Shown piece by piece: positions 45,253 to 54,086 of a DNA stretch of 64,000 nt (position 1 is the stretch's first letter; every line of letters begins with the position of its first letter). Position numbers and translations under genes: made by a program. Source of the DNA: Furcasterigmium furcatum (lineage: Eukaryota > Ascomycota > Sordariomycetes > Glomerellales > Plectosphaerellaceae); NCBI GenBank assembly GCA_001599815.1, contig BCIA01000003.1:2852001-2916000 (forward strand). The letters are read 5' to 3'. The notes under the pieces were generated by a model. It searched no databases, had not been told where the DNA came from, and saw only the letters and a program-made list of their open reading frames with translations.

Positions 45253-48111
45253 ATGCATAGCCCGACCCCAACGACCTCAGCCAGCCTCTACACATATCGT
45301 TATCAATACTCCAGCCAAACAGTCATCCTCCAAGGCATTCACCGGAAGACCGACCCCTTCCTGCGGCCAGTCGAATTGGCATCGCCCGAACCTTGGAAGT
45401 ACCGAAGTGGTTTCATTGGCATCCAAATCTTCCACGACCAAGCGTTCAACCGAACCGCAAGAGCAAGACATCGGGAGCTTATGAGTGGTCACAATCCACC
45501 AAGGCCTATCGACTTCGAGGGTCACCCAATCCCGAAACCCCGTCCGCCGATCGTCGACCTCACCGCCGACGAGACTCTCGGCAGCTCTCTCAAAGTGACC
45601 GTCGACCTCACTGCCAACGAGGTCATCGATCTAACAACTCAAGATCACTCGTCCAACAGCCCAACGTCCACGGACTCCTCCCATTCGTCAAGCTCAGAGG
45701 CGCCAACTCACAACTCCAGACCATACACTCCAAGCATCAGCCCGCCTCTACAGCAGGAGGGCTTCTACTGCTACCAGCGACAGGGCAAATCGATCATCGT
45801 TCAAGGTTTCCACCAAACGCACACACCAAACGGCACAGAGATCGAGCTCAGCAGCTTTACCCCACACGATCCCAAGCCTTACATTGGCACCGAGATACCC
45901 GTCATCACGGCCGCGCGATACCTCCCAGCTCCCGAAACCACCAACGAAATGGTCGGAAGACGAAGAGGTCCTCTTCCTGGCAAGGCCCCTGCTGCCAAAG
46001 CCCCGGCCGCTAAAGCCCCGGCCGCCAAAGCCCCGGCCGCCAAAGCCCCTGCTGCTAAAGTCGCTGCCGCCAAAGTCCCTGCAGCCAAAGCCCCTGCTGC
46101 CAAAGCTCCCGCTGCCAAAGCAGCTCCCGCAACCAAAGCCAAGGCCAAGCCGGACAATCGCAACGGCGAATACACATGCGTTGTCGCCAGGATCTTCCGT
46201 GTTCGCCACAGCGATGTCACCATTTGGGCAGAACGGCTCCACCACTATGTTGCCGGCCTCGAGATGGACGGCCCCGTTGACCGCGAGGAAGTCCAGTTGA
46301 TTGCCGACATGGTCTTCCGCGGGTATCTCAACAAGACGCTGCTCGGCAGAGGGTCTACAGGCACCGTGGAAGGTATCATTGCAAACAAAGTGAAGGCTAC
46401 CGCGTGGGCCAAACGGGACGACTCCGAAAATTGCGACGCTGTTTACAAGGCGTACGCCATCCAAGCCGTCGACTGCTCCGGGCTCGGCGAACTCGCGGGC
46501 GGCGGCGCCGGAGCGCTCCGGTCCCGAGACGGCCTTTTGGAGACGATCGGCGAAGTCAACAAGATGATAGCCCAAGGCGAGGAACGCCTGAATGAGGACC
46601 AGGAGTCAGCCAAGGCAGGTGAAGACAGAATTGAATGGGTGTGGCGCACAATCATTCTCGCCCACCAAGGCGATCCGCTCCTCATCCCCGATGAAAAACC
46701 GTTCACATGGTCGGTTCGGCTTCTGTACGTCGCATTCGCACCAGTCCCTGACACCGACGAAGCGGAGTGCTTTGCCACATTCGAAGCCGATAAGGCAACC
46801 ATCCTCCAGCCGAACGAAATCATCGCAGAGGTCCAGAAGCTTAAGGACTTGGGTGGCATGCCTCAGCTACCAAACCCCGGAGCTGCTGACCGGCAACTCT
46901 GCGGCGTGCTGCAGCGCCACTGGTCAAAGACTCTCGACATGTGCGAAGGACTTGCCAGGGACATTGAGGTGATGCCCAACTCAATCGAGCACCAACTGGG
47001 CATCGTCGCGGCCCTCAACGGTAACACCACCAAGCACGATGCCGAGAAGGAGGTTCCAATGTACGTGCTAGCTATCATCGCTTGCCATTACGCCATACCA
47101 ATGACCATTTCCGACCACCCCCACCCGGTTCAAACTCTCTGCCGCGTCCTACGCCAAGCAAAGGCATCCGCAAAGGACGGCAGTTGGAAAGGGGCCCACC
47201 AGAATATCGTGGGCATCAGCAATGATCAGATCGAGGACCCCTTCTTTGGCGGCGCGGAAATCAACAAGGAGTACTTCACCCAAGTCAAATCGGCCACGCT
47301 CGGGTTCCCAGAGGTGACGCCGGCCGAGGGCGAATCAGTCAACGGGCGATGGGTTGTTACGGTGGAGGATGACCCAGAGCAAGACGAGTACGCGAATCGA
47401 CAGAAAGAGGCTCTCGCCAAATGTCGGGGTCCCGTTCGTAAGAGATCCTCGATCCCCAAGCATCTACGGCAGATGCTGGAAGTCCCACTTCCAAAGCCAA
47501 AGCCAAAGCCTGCTCCCACGACAAAGGGTAAGGTAACGGACAAAAAGGCTTCGGCCAAGAAACGGCCGGCCTCTGCGCTTAGGCTTCAGGCCCCAGCAAA
47601 CAGGCTTCCCTTCGACGCTGGATTCTACGAGCCGGATTGGCACGAGGAGGACAAAGATGAGCTTGCCGAGGCCAGGCACTTCTTTCAGATGAAGATGGGC
47701 TTCGCCATGCGGAACGCAGCCGCTGGTATCTCCTTTCGGAGGCGCGCCCAACAGGAGGCCATGCTCGGTCAGCAAGCATCTCACATGCCCCCGATCTCAT
47801 TTGGCAGCCCGAATTTGAGCACCACCAAATGGGACACGCCGACCCGCCCTCGCGATCCCCGAGAGCAGAGCCCAGTAGCCCGGCAATCTGTTTCGTACCG
47901 ACAACGCGATCCCATCCAAAGGGGTCACTACGCCAATCCCGATTCCGTCTTCCCTCCTCCTATTGCGTATGATCACAACGCAACGGCGATTCGCCATACC
48001 GCCATGGACAGCCGAATTGGCGGATATCCCGGCGCCGATTCAGGGTATCACCGACCCGATACGCGCATCAAAAACAAAGGCGAGCGCAAACCCGGCCAGT
48101 GCCCGTGGTGA
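45253..48111 (+). CDS. Orphan 952-residue protein with SIM-like motifs and Ala/Lys/Pro repeats
   Basis: I do not recognise the family. It is one uninterrupted frame, unusual in a window where most genes have introns. Residues 13-60 and 171-222 are diverged copies of one unit (Y-x-Y/Q ... V/I-I-x-Q-G-x-H ... E-L-x-S ... I-G-x-x-I). Between them lie three SUMO-interaction-like cores, IVDLT (100-104), VTVDLT (115-120) and VIDLT (124-128), each with acidic residues nearby and followed by a Ser-rich tract. Residues 244-300 are repeated K-A-P-A-A units like the tail of histone H1. The centre (about 305-720) looks globular and alpha-helical without known motifs. The C-terminal part is basic (KPKPKP, K-K-R-P) then Pro/Arg-rich and disordered. 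A nuclear or chromatin-linked adaptor is an inference only. Confidence 0.8.
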   Translation: MHSPTPTTSASLYTYRYQYSSQTVILQGIHRKTDPFLRPVELASPEPWKYRSGFIGIQIFHDQAFNRTARARHRELMSGHNPPRPIDFEGHPIPKPRPPIVDLTADETLGSSLKVTVDLTANEVIDLTTQDHSSNSPTSTDSSHSSSSEAPTHNSRPYTPSISPPLQQEGFYCYQRQGKSIIVQGFHQTHTPNGTEIELSSFTPHDPKPYIGTEIPVITAARYLPAPETTNEMVGRRRGPLPGKAPAAKAPAAKAPAAKAPAAKAPAAKVAAAKVPAAKAPAAKAPAAKAAPATKAKAKPDNRNGEYTCVVARIFRVRHSDVTIWAERLHHYVAGLEMDGPVDREEVQLIADMVFRGYLNKTLLGRGSTGTVEGIIANKVKATAWAKRDDSENCDAVYKAYAIQAVDCSGLGELAGGGAGALRSRDGLLETIGEVNKMIAQGEERLNEDQESAKAGEDRIEWVWRTIILAHQGDPLLIPDEKPFTWSVRLLYVAFAPVPDTDEAECFATFEADKATILQPNEIIAEVQKLKDLGGMPQLPNPGAADRQLCGVLQRHWSKTLDMCEGLARDIEVMPNSIEHQLGIVAALNGNTTKHDAEKEVPMYVLAIIACHYAIPMTISDHPHPVQTLCRVLRQAKASAKDGSWKGAHQNIVGISNDQIEDPFFGGAEINKEYFTQVKSATLGFPEVTPAEGESVNGRWVVTVEDDPEQDEYANRQKEALAKCRGPVRKRSSIPKHLRQMLEVPLPKPKPKPAPTTKGKVTDKKASAKKRPASALRLQAPANRLPFDAGFYEPDWHEEDKDELAEARHFFQMKMGFAMRNAAAGISFRRRAQQEAMLGQQASHMPPISFGSPNLSTTKWDTPTRPRDPREQSPVARQSVSYRQRDPIQRGHYANPDSVFPPPIAYDHNATAIRHTAMDSRIGGYPGADSGYHRPDTRIKNKGERKPGQCPW
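45985..46146 (+). repeat. Coding tandem repeat (GCCCCNGCNGCYAAA-like, 15 bp)
   Basis: About ten degenerate 15-bp units encode K-A-P-A-A in the orphan protein, with drift mostly at third codon positions and two Val variants in the middle. Slippage could change the copy number between strains. Confidence 0.75.
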
Positions 48112-48555
48112 ACCGTGGGATAACCACGAGGAAAGGAGGTGAGGAACTAGACCGAGAGGCGTATTGCTTGTGAGGAATACGGATGACATCAGGGCGCCTT
48201 TGGACTCTGGAGAAGACGCATGCAGGAAGCATCCGATAGGAGATGGAGACCCTACCCTTGCTCTCGCTTGATACCAGTGGGCCGGGCTGGCCAGCCAAGC
48301 GAACATCGCCCATTTGGCGAATCTACCTTAATAATCAGACTTCCTACTTTCAACCAAATGAATTGCCCAACTTCAGGTGTCTATGTTGTGATGGAGCTTC
48401 TACAATAACCAAATGATGGAAACTTGCGGACCGACCAGACCATGTAGCAAGATGGTGGAACTGCTCTGCCACAAGGAGCCGCACGATCCTGACCGTTTCG
48501 TGTCTCTCTGAGATTCAATAGCTTGTCCAACAATTCAAAGAGAACATCTTCCTCC
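48112..48555. other. Intergenic between convergent genes
   Basis: 444 bp of 3' flanking DNA between the orphan gene and the MFS gene. Nothing else seen. Confidence 0.5.
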
Positions 48556-50685
48556 TTAATACTTGTACCTGAAGTGAATGTTCTCCCTGTCCGTCATGTC
48601 CTGCTCAGCGTTCAGCTTTCCAAGACGCTCGCTCTCCTCCTCCGAGATGCCCTGGTCGCGGAGGTACTTGTCACGACGTCTGTTCTCCCAGATGTCTGGA
48701 GAGGCGGGGAATTAGCGCGATGAAACCGCAGAGGGAGTGCCTCGACACTTACAGTAGAACCGCCATACGGCCATGCAGCAGAACTCAACGATGTACAGAA
48801 CAGCACACGCCGTGATGCCACGAATATACTTAGGCGCATCTGAGGCCTGCATGATCTGAGCACCGATGGAGTTGCCCACACAATAGGCAACGAAGAGAAT
48901 GGTGGAGGTAACGGTCTTCTTGGTACGGCCGGCGACGTTGGAGGGCAGGAAAGTCCAGATCACTAACAGCACGTGGTTAGCTGAAATCCATCATGGAGTA
49001 AGCGCTGTGGATCACTTACTAAGCCCAGGCTGCAAATTAAACCCCACTTGTCAGTAAAATGTCTTGTCTGGGGGTCGGGCCAACTCATCGCATCTGAGGA
49101 TCACCAACATCCACGGATGTTCCTGGACTCCTCAAACAACCAGAATGAGAGAAACTGAACGCAGGGATGGTCTTACAAGGCTCCCAAACACCTGGAGGAT
49201 ATACATTCCCCAGCGCACCCACTTCATGGTATCAGTTGGGAGGAGGCTGAGAGCCAACATGCCGCTGAAGGCCGGCACAAGGGAGAACATCATGAGGACA
49301 ACTGGACTTCGATGTTAGTATGGAGCCGTTCCCAAGATAAATGCCGTGGATTTTAACTTACAGCGGAGATTAGGCCACTTAAGAGTGACGATTCCAACTG
49401 TGAGGAACCAGCAGATGCTGACACAGTAGTATGGAGTCGATCCCTTGAGAAGCGTCTCGAGAGGAGTGAAGCCAAACGACTGCCAGATAAGCTTCGAGAA
49501 TGTCGTGTTGGCGCCGTTAGGAAGGGCGTTGATAATCGTAACGAAGAAGAAGAAATATGTCTGGGGGTCCTTGAAGGCTATCAAACCGCAGAGTCAGTGA
49601 CTACCTTTGGAGCTACTCCTCGTGTCCGGGGAGCAGAAGCAAGTCGCAAAGCTCCTTAAAACAACCAAAATGAGGAGAAAGGACCTTAGGGATAACTTAC
49701 TGGCCCACACCTGATCCCATCGAAACTCAGATCTCTTCTCTCGGTCGGTGCCGGTCTGGTTGATCATCACACGCGCGGTGGCAGCGCGCTTCTCCTCCTC
49801 GTTGAGCCAGCGCACCTCGCGGGGCGTTCCAAGAACAAACCAAACAAGGACGCCGAGAGTGATGGTAAGAGCTCCCAGGAAGAAGGAAATTCCCTTCCAC
49901 TTCATCGATTGTCAGCCGCCGATGGTCGTCCTAGGGCTTGGAGGGTGCTTGACTTACCGGAGCCAGGCCACCAGGGTTACGCTCAGCATGCTGCCCGATA
50001 GCATACATGCAAAGACCCGTGATGATGTTCATGCCGGCGTTCGAAGTTCCCCAGATGAGAGACCGGAGTGTATGCTCCGAATGGGTGTACCAAGCGCCCG
50101 TGATCAGGATGAATGTCGGGGAGATGGTGCATTCGAGAGCGCCTTGGATAGCTCTCAGGATCATCAGATGAGTAAAGTTCTTTGCAAAAGCAATGCAGAG
50201 AACAATAACGCCCCAGAGAACCATGACGATAGACAGAAACTTGCCGGTGTGGCACTTCTGCATCAGCCAGTTGCCGGGAAACTCGCAGACCATATACGAA
50301 AGATAGAAGATCGTCATCAGCCAGTTGAACTGCTCTCCGACAAGACCCGTATCTTGTCTAATGCCGAATACAGCCTGAACGCTCAAGGAAGTCTTGTCGG
50401 CCTGTTGGGTTCCGTAGCCTGGCAGTGATCGGTTAGCAATGTGGAAAAGGGGAGAGCTGGTGATTTCGACGTACAGAACCACATGAGAGGCAACAGCCAG
50501 AGATCAATTCTCCAGCGCAATTTGCGAAAGTATGCGTCCGAATACGCATCGGGGTTCAGAGCATCGGCAATCGTCTCCTCGGGGACGTTGCTGTCGAACA
50601 CATCGGCCTTCTCGGCAATGCTTTGCCGGTCATCGTTCTCAAGGACAACAGCCTGCTGGGCCTCTTTGGTCTTGGGTTCCGCCAT
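48556..50685 (-). CDS. MFS transporter, allantoate/TNA1-like, with a 10-nt microexon
   Basis: Second carrier of the Dal5/Tna1 anion:cation symporter family in this window. Exons 50685-50475, 50418-49958, 49899-49701, 49577-49362, 49301-49177, 49029-49020, 48962-48753 and 48695-48556 give 523 residues. Motifs include K-L-R-W-R-I-D-L-W-L-L-P-L, C-Y-G-T-Q-Q-A-D-K-T-S, the TM4-TM5 segment GAWYTHSEHTLRS, F-K-D-P-Q-T-Y and N-V-A-G-R-T-K-K-T-V. The sixth exon is 10 nt (CCTGGGCTTA); it supplies P-G-L and the first base of the next Met, and without it the last two exons are out of frame. The long hydrophilic C-terminus ends F-R-Y-K-Y. The substrate is unknown; this family takes up nicotinate, allantoate, pantothenate, biotin precursors or dipeptides. 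Confidence 0.92.
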
Positions 50686-51360
50686 ATCTTCTGAATTGTC
50701 TTCAAGGTCGAAATGATTGCAGGGAGAGGGAGATGCTGGTGGAATGAATCAGTCCTGGTGGGAATGAACGGCCTATTTTAAAGAACTCGCGAGCGGTTGA
50801 CCACAGAGATAAGAACCAAAGCCTCCTGACCAACCGACTCTCCCCCGCATTCTCAAGGGTCCATAATTGATTCAGGCTAGTACCTTTCCCCACGAATTGC
50901 TAGTTGATAGAGAGCGTGCTAGCATGGGCCTTCGGCCGGGTCTGATCCGGATGCCGGAAATGATAACCCAAAGCTCTGGGTTCTCCCCGGAAACCCAGAT
51001 AACGGTGAATAAATGTAGGTGCCGAGTTTATGGACTATTGATCTTGGGCTTTTATCATCCTATTTGTAGGGCCGAAGCCAGCTGGCGAACTTTGGGTGGT
51101 GTGGCGGACCGCCTCCCAAAGAGCTGCATCAGAATTCTGTTCCGGGCCGCACGCCGACCGCCGCACCAATTGAACTGTGGCAGCGTTTGTTATGGACTAC
51201 TCACCTTGATAGACGAGCTTTAGTTTGTGTTCTAGAGGTTGGTACGAGGGCCGCAAAATACGCCCGTCCAGCTGTATTGCCGTCCAGGCAGGTGTTGTTG
51301 AGAACGAATGAAAGCCAAATAAACAGTGCTTCGAATTACTTCTGGGTTGGGATGTGGCAA

Positions 51361-51414
51361 TCTCAATTTTCTCGGGCCAAGAGAGATCTTGTCTCGATGA
51401 TCCAAGGCTCAATT
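51361..51414 (+). repeat. Diverged direct repeat, copy 1
   Basis: Matches 51455-51508 at 41 of 54 aligned positions by eye. Ten of the thirteen differences are transitions. Confidence 0.6.
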
Positions 51415-51454
51415 TGGCAGAAACTGGAATTAGCTCCAGTTCGGCAAGAGGCCA

Positions 51455-51508
51455 TCTCGATTTTCTGAGGTCAAGAGAGAACTCATCTCAATTGTCCAAG
51501 GCTTGATC
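51455..51508 (+). repeat. Diverged direct repeat, copy 2
   Basis: Partner of 51361-51414, offset by 94 bp in the same orientation, in the spacer between an MFS gene and an aminotransferase gene. Confidence 0.6.
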
Positions 51509-51812
51509 CAAATTCCAGCCGACGTGATCGCTCCGAGGACGGCCATGTTTTCTGCAACACTCTTGGCTGGATGGGAGCGTTCGCAACGCAGAGCTCGAGC
51601 GCAATTCAAATATCCGGTTCAACATCATGGGTCCCAGCAGCCGGAGCTGAGAGACGCTTCAATCTGGAGGCTTCACTTCGTTGGCCCTTGGGGCGTAAAT
51701 TTCCTGGGAATGGTACTACTATAGTTTACAATATTGCCACCGTCTTTGACCAGTGAATCGATGCCCTGGCATAACCCTTTCCCGGACCCTCCAGCCTCAT
51801 TAGTCGCAAGCC

Positions 51813-53671
51813 TCAAGCCCAGTACGACTCAATGACCCTTCGGACTCGCTCCACACCAGTGCCAATTTGCTCTCGCTACAACATCAGTCAGTGTGAGTCT
51901 CTCAGTGTTCGCGCAGGACAACTTACGGTGGGGGTGGCGAACGAGAAGCGGAAGTGCGCCGTTCCTGGACTCGCGCCCCGAGCCTTGGTTGTGACCTTGT
52001 CCGGCCCCTGCCAGGGGTGATAATAGGATCCTGGCGTCAACAGAACCAAATCCGTGGCCCAAGACTTCCAGAGCTCTCCTGCGAATGTCTGCTCTGGATC
52101 CTCGGGTCCCTCTGCGACGATCTCCTTGAAGCGAGGCACTCCGTCGAGGTAGAACTTGGACCAGACGAACATGCCAGCGCCCGGGTCCACGAAGCTGAAG
52201 ACTGGTCGGAGGTTTCCAGAACCGTCCTTGAGGCAAGCCACAAGTCCCTGAGCGTCCGTCAGAGGGGATTTAGCAGCCGGGAGAATGGTGAAGTTTGCAT
52301 GGAAGGCGTCGAGGATCCAGTCGCGGCGCGTCTGGTACTGGAACTGCAGCTTTTGCAGCCAGGCAAGATATCCATCAACACCCCATTTGCGTAGAAGGCT
52401 CAAGACAAACGCTTGGCTGAGGCCAGCAGGGTCTTGTGTTTCCACCTCTGTTGCTCGTAGGAGACGTTCGATGAAGACGGGGTTGGCGATGAAGTAGCCC
52501 AGGCGAAGGCCGGGGAAGAGAGTCTTACTAAAGGACTCGAGCCGAATAACGCGCCCTTGTGTGTCGAGAGAAAGGAACGAAGGTATCAGTGATTTGACGA
52601 ATTCGGAGGTGGGCTTTGCTTCGAAGGAGGCGTCGGTAGAGTTCGTTTCGCCGCGGTATCCAGGATACTGCAAGAAATAGTACGGGTCATCTTCTACCAG
52701 GATAATATCTGACACAACCACAGTTAGTTCTCTGATCGTCATGTGGATACAATGTTTGAAGCCACTCACCGAACTCAACACAGATATCATAGATTTCCTT
52801 GCGGCGAGATGTCGATATCGTTACGCCAGTAGGATTCGAGCCGACGGCGACGAGGTAGAGCCTGGGAAACCTGTTAACAGTCAAAGACGAGCGATTAGTT
52901 TGCCTTCGAAGACTTGCAGCTTGGGTCGCCGTCCCTTCTTCTCCGTCTCATCCCAAGTTTCAAGCAGGTGCCGCAGATGCGATGCTTGCATTCCCTCGGC
53001 GTCCGTAGACACCGGTGCCGCCCGGATGCCGAGCGGGATCCAGAGAGCCTGCGATGAGGGATAGGTATAGTCTTCGACGAGAACAATATCGTCATCTTCG
53101 CACAGTAGCCCTACCACCTTGCTCCATGCATTGGTGTTGCCGGGGTGTAGGATGCAGTCGTACTGGAAGGGAGGGGAGTGGACCTTGTCTGTTAATTCTC
53201 TGCAAAGATCAATCAACTGTCGGTTTCCTGCTCCGGAACCTGGAAGAATTTATGAGCTTTTGGTCGTTGCCATGGGCCTTCTGACGTGGACTTGCCGTAT
53301 TGCAGGAACTGGGTGAGGTCCAAGTCGCCAGGGTTGGAGCCTCGGCCGAGATCGAGGGCCACCGCATCATCAGCCGATCTCTCGCCAGAAGTCTCGCCTG
53401 GCAGTGGTGCAAGGGGTGCGATACAGTCGAATCTGACATGCTCTACTGGGAATAATGAGGGATGGGGGAGTCCTGTTGCAACATGGTTTAGCACTGGTAC
53501 CCAATGTCTTCATGCATGACTATGTATCTCACCTCCAGCCAGGCTGATCATGCCATCCTGGCCCATGAACTTGATGATGTCCTTTAGTGGGGAAGGGTGG
53601 CGGGCCTTGCTCTTCCTGTTGATGTGGTGCGACCAGTCCACGGTCGTTCCGATAGTGGTAGTGCTACCCAT
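51813..53671 (-). CDS. PLP-dependent aminotransferase, Aro8/kynurenine-aminoadipate type
   Basis: Fold-type I class I/II transaminase expected to act on aromatic amino acids, kynurenine or 2-aminoadipate with 2-oxoglutarate. Exons 53671-53533, 53472-53296, 53239-52918, 52861-52770, 52708-51927 and 51875-51813 give 524 residues. Landmarks are MISLAGGLPHPSLFP, the G-N-T-N-A-W cofactor-phosphate segment, VGSNPTG, L-V-E-D-D-P-Y-Y and the PLP Lys in S-F-S-K-T-L-F-P-G-L-R (about 305). Two introns (53240-53295 and 52862-52917) have GC donors with perfect GCAAGT; only these keep the frame. For the second, an alternative acceptor at 52871 would add three residues. The start at 53671 is preferred over an in-frame ATG at 53707. 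It is divergent from the carboxylesterase (415 bp). Confidence 0.92.
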
Positions 53672-54086
53672 GATGAAGGCGATAGTATGACAGGACTCGG
53701 TTATCAATTAGCGGCAATGAGTGCTTGGGCTGTTGCAGGGGAGGAGAGGCATTCGTTTTGCTGGCAATGCAAGTCTGGGCAAATTCACATCTTGAAGGTT
53801 ATCTGGCCCTGCTAGTGAGAGCTCCTCCCGGATGAGATCCGGCCGAAGGCCCCACTGCGGGGAGCGCAAATATGAGGCCGAGTGATGCGGTCCGGTTCCG
53901 GAGACTTCATTTGCGCCCGGATGCTAATCCCGGACCCGAACCGGATGGCTCCAGCAAGATAGCACGACGTCACGAGCCCAGTCATGAGCTTCTGATAAAC
54001 CTTGCCCACGGCAATCAGGTACTAGTAAAGACAAGCACGAGCGAGAAGCCAACTTGCCGAGTCACGCCACAACCACAACCACAACC
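53672..54086. promoter_or_regulatory. Divergent promoter between aminotransferase and carboxylesterase genes
   Basis: 415 bp between two starts pointing away from each other. It contains several CGG/CCG triplets, including CCGG at 53828-53831, 53897-53900 and 53940-53943, compatible with zinc-cluster binding. No other gene seen. Confidence 0.4.

Larger units (their letters stand above)
50686..51812. other. Intergenic with a diverged tandem duplication
   Basis: About 1.1 kb. It contains two related 54-60 bp segments 94 bp apart (entered separately). No gene called. Confidence 0.5.

Noticed and set aside
45748..46575. 275-codon minus-strand frame with Gly/Phe/Ser repeats
   Set aside because: It is the complement of the Ala/Lys/Pro repeat region of the 952-residue frame and shows no independent support.
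53213..53295. Frameshift in the aminotransferase after the Q-Y-G-K-S codons
   Set aside because: A GC-AG intron with a perfect GCAAGT donor removes the problem and restores Q-Y-G-S-G-A-G-N in phase.
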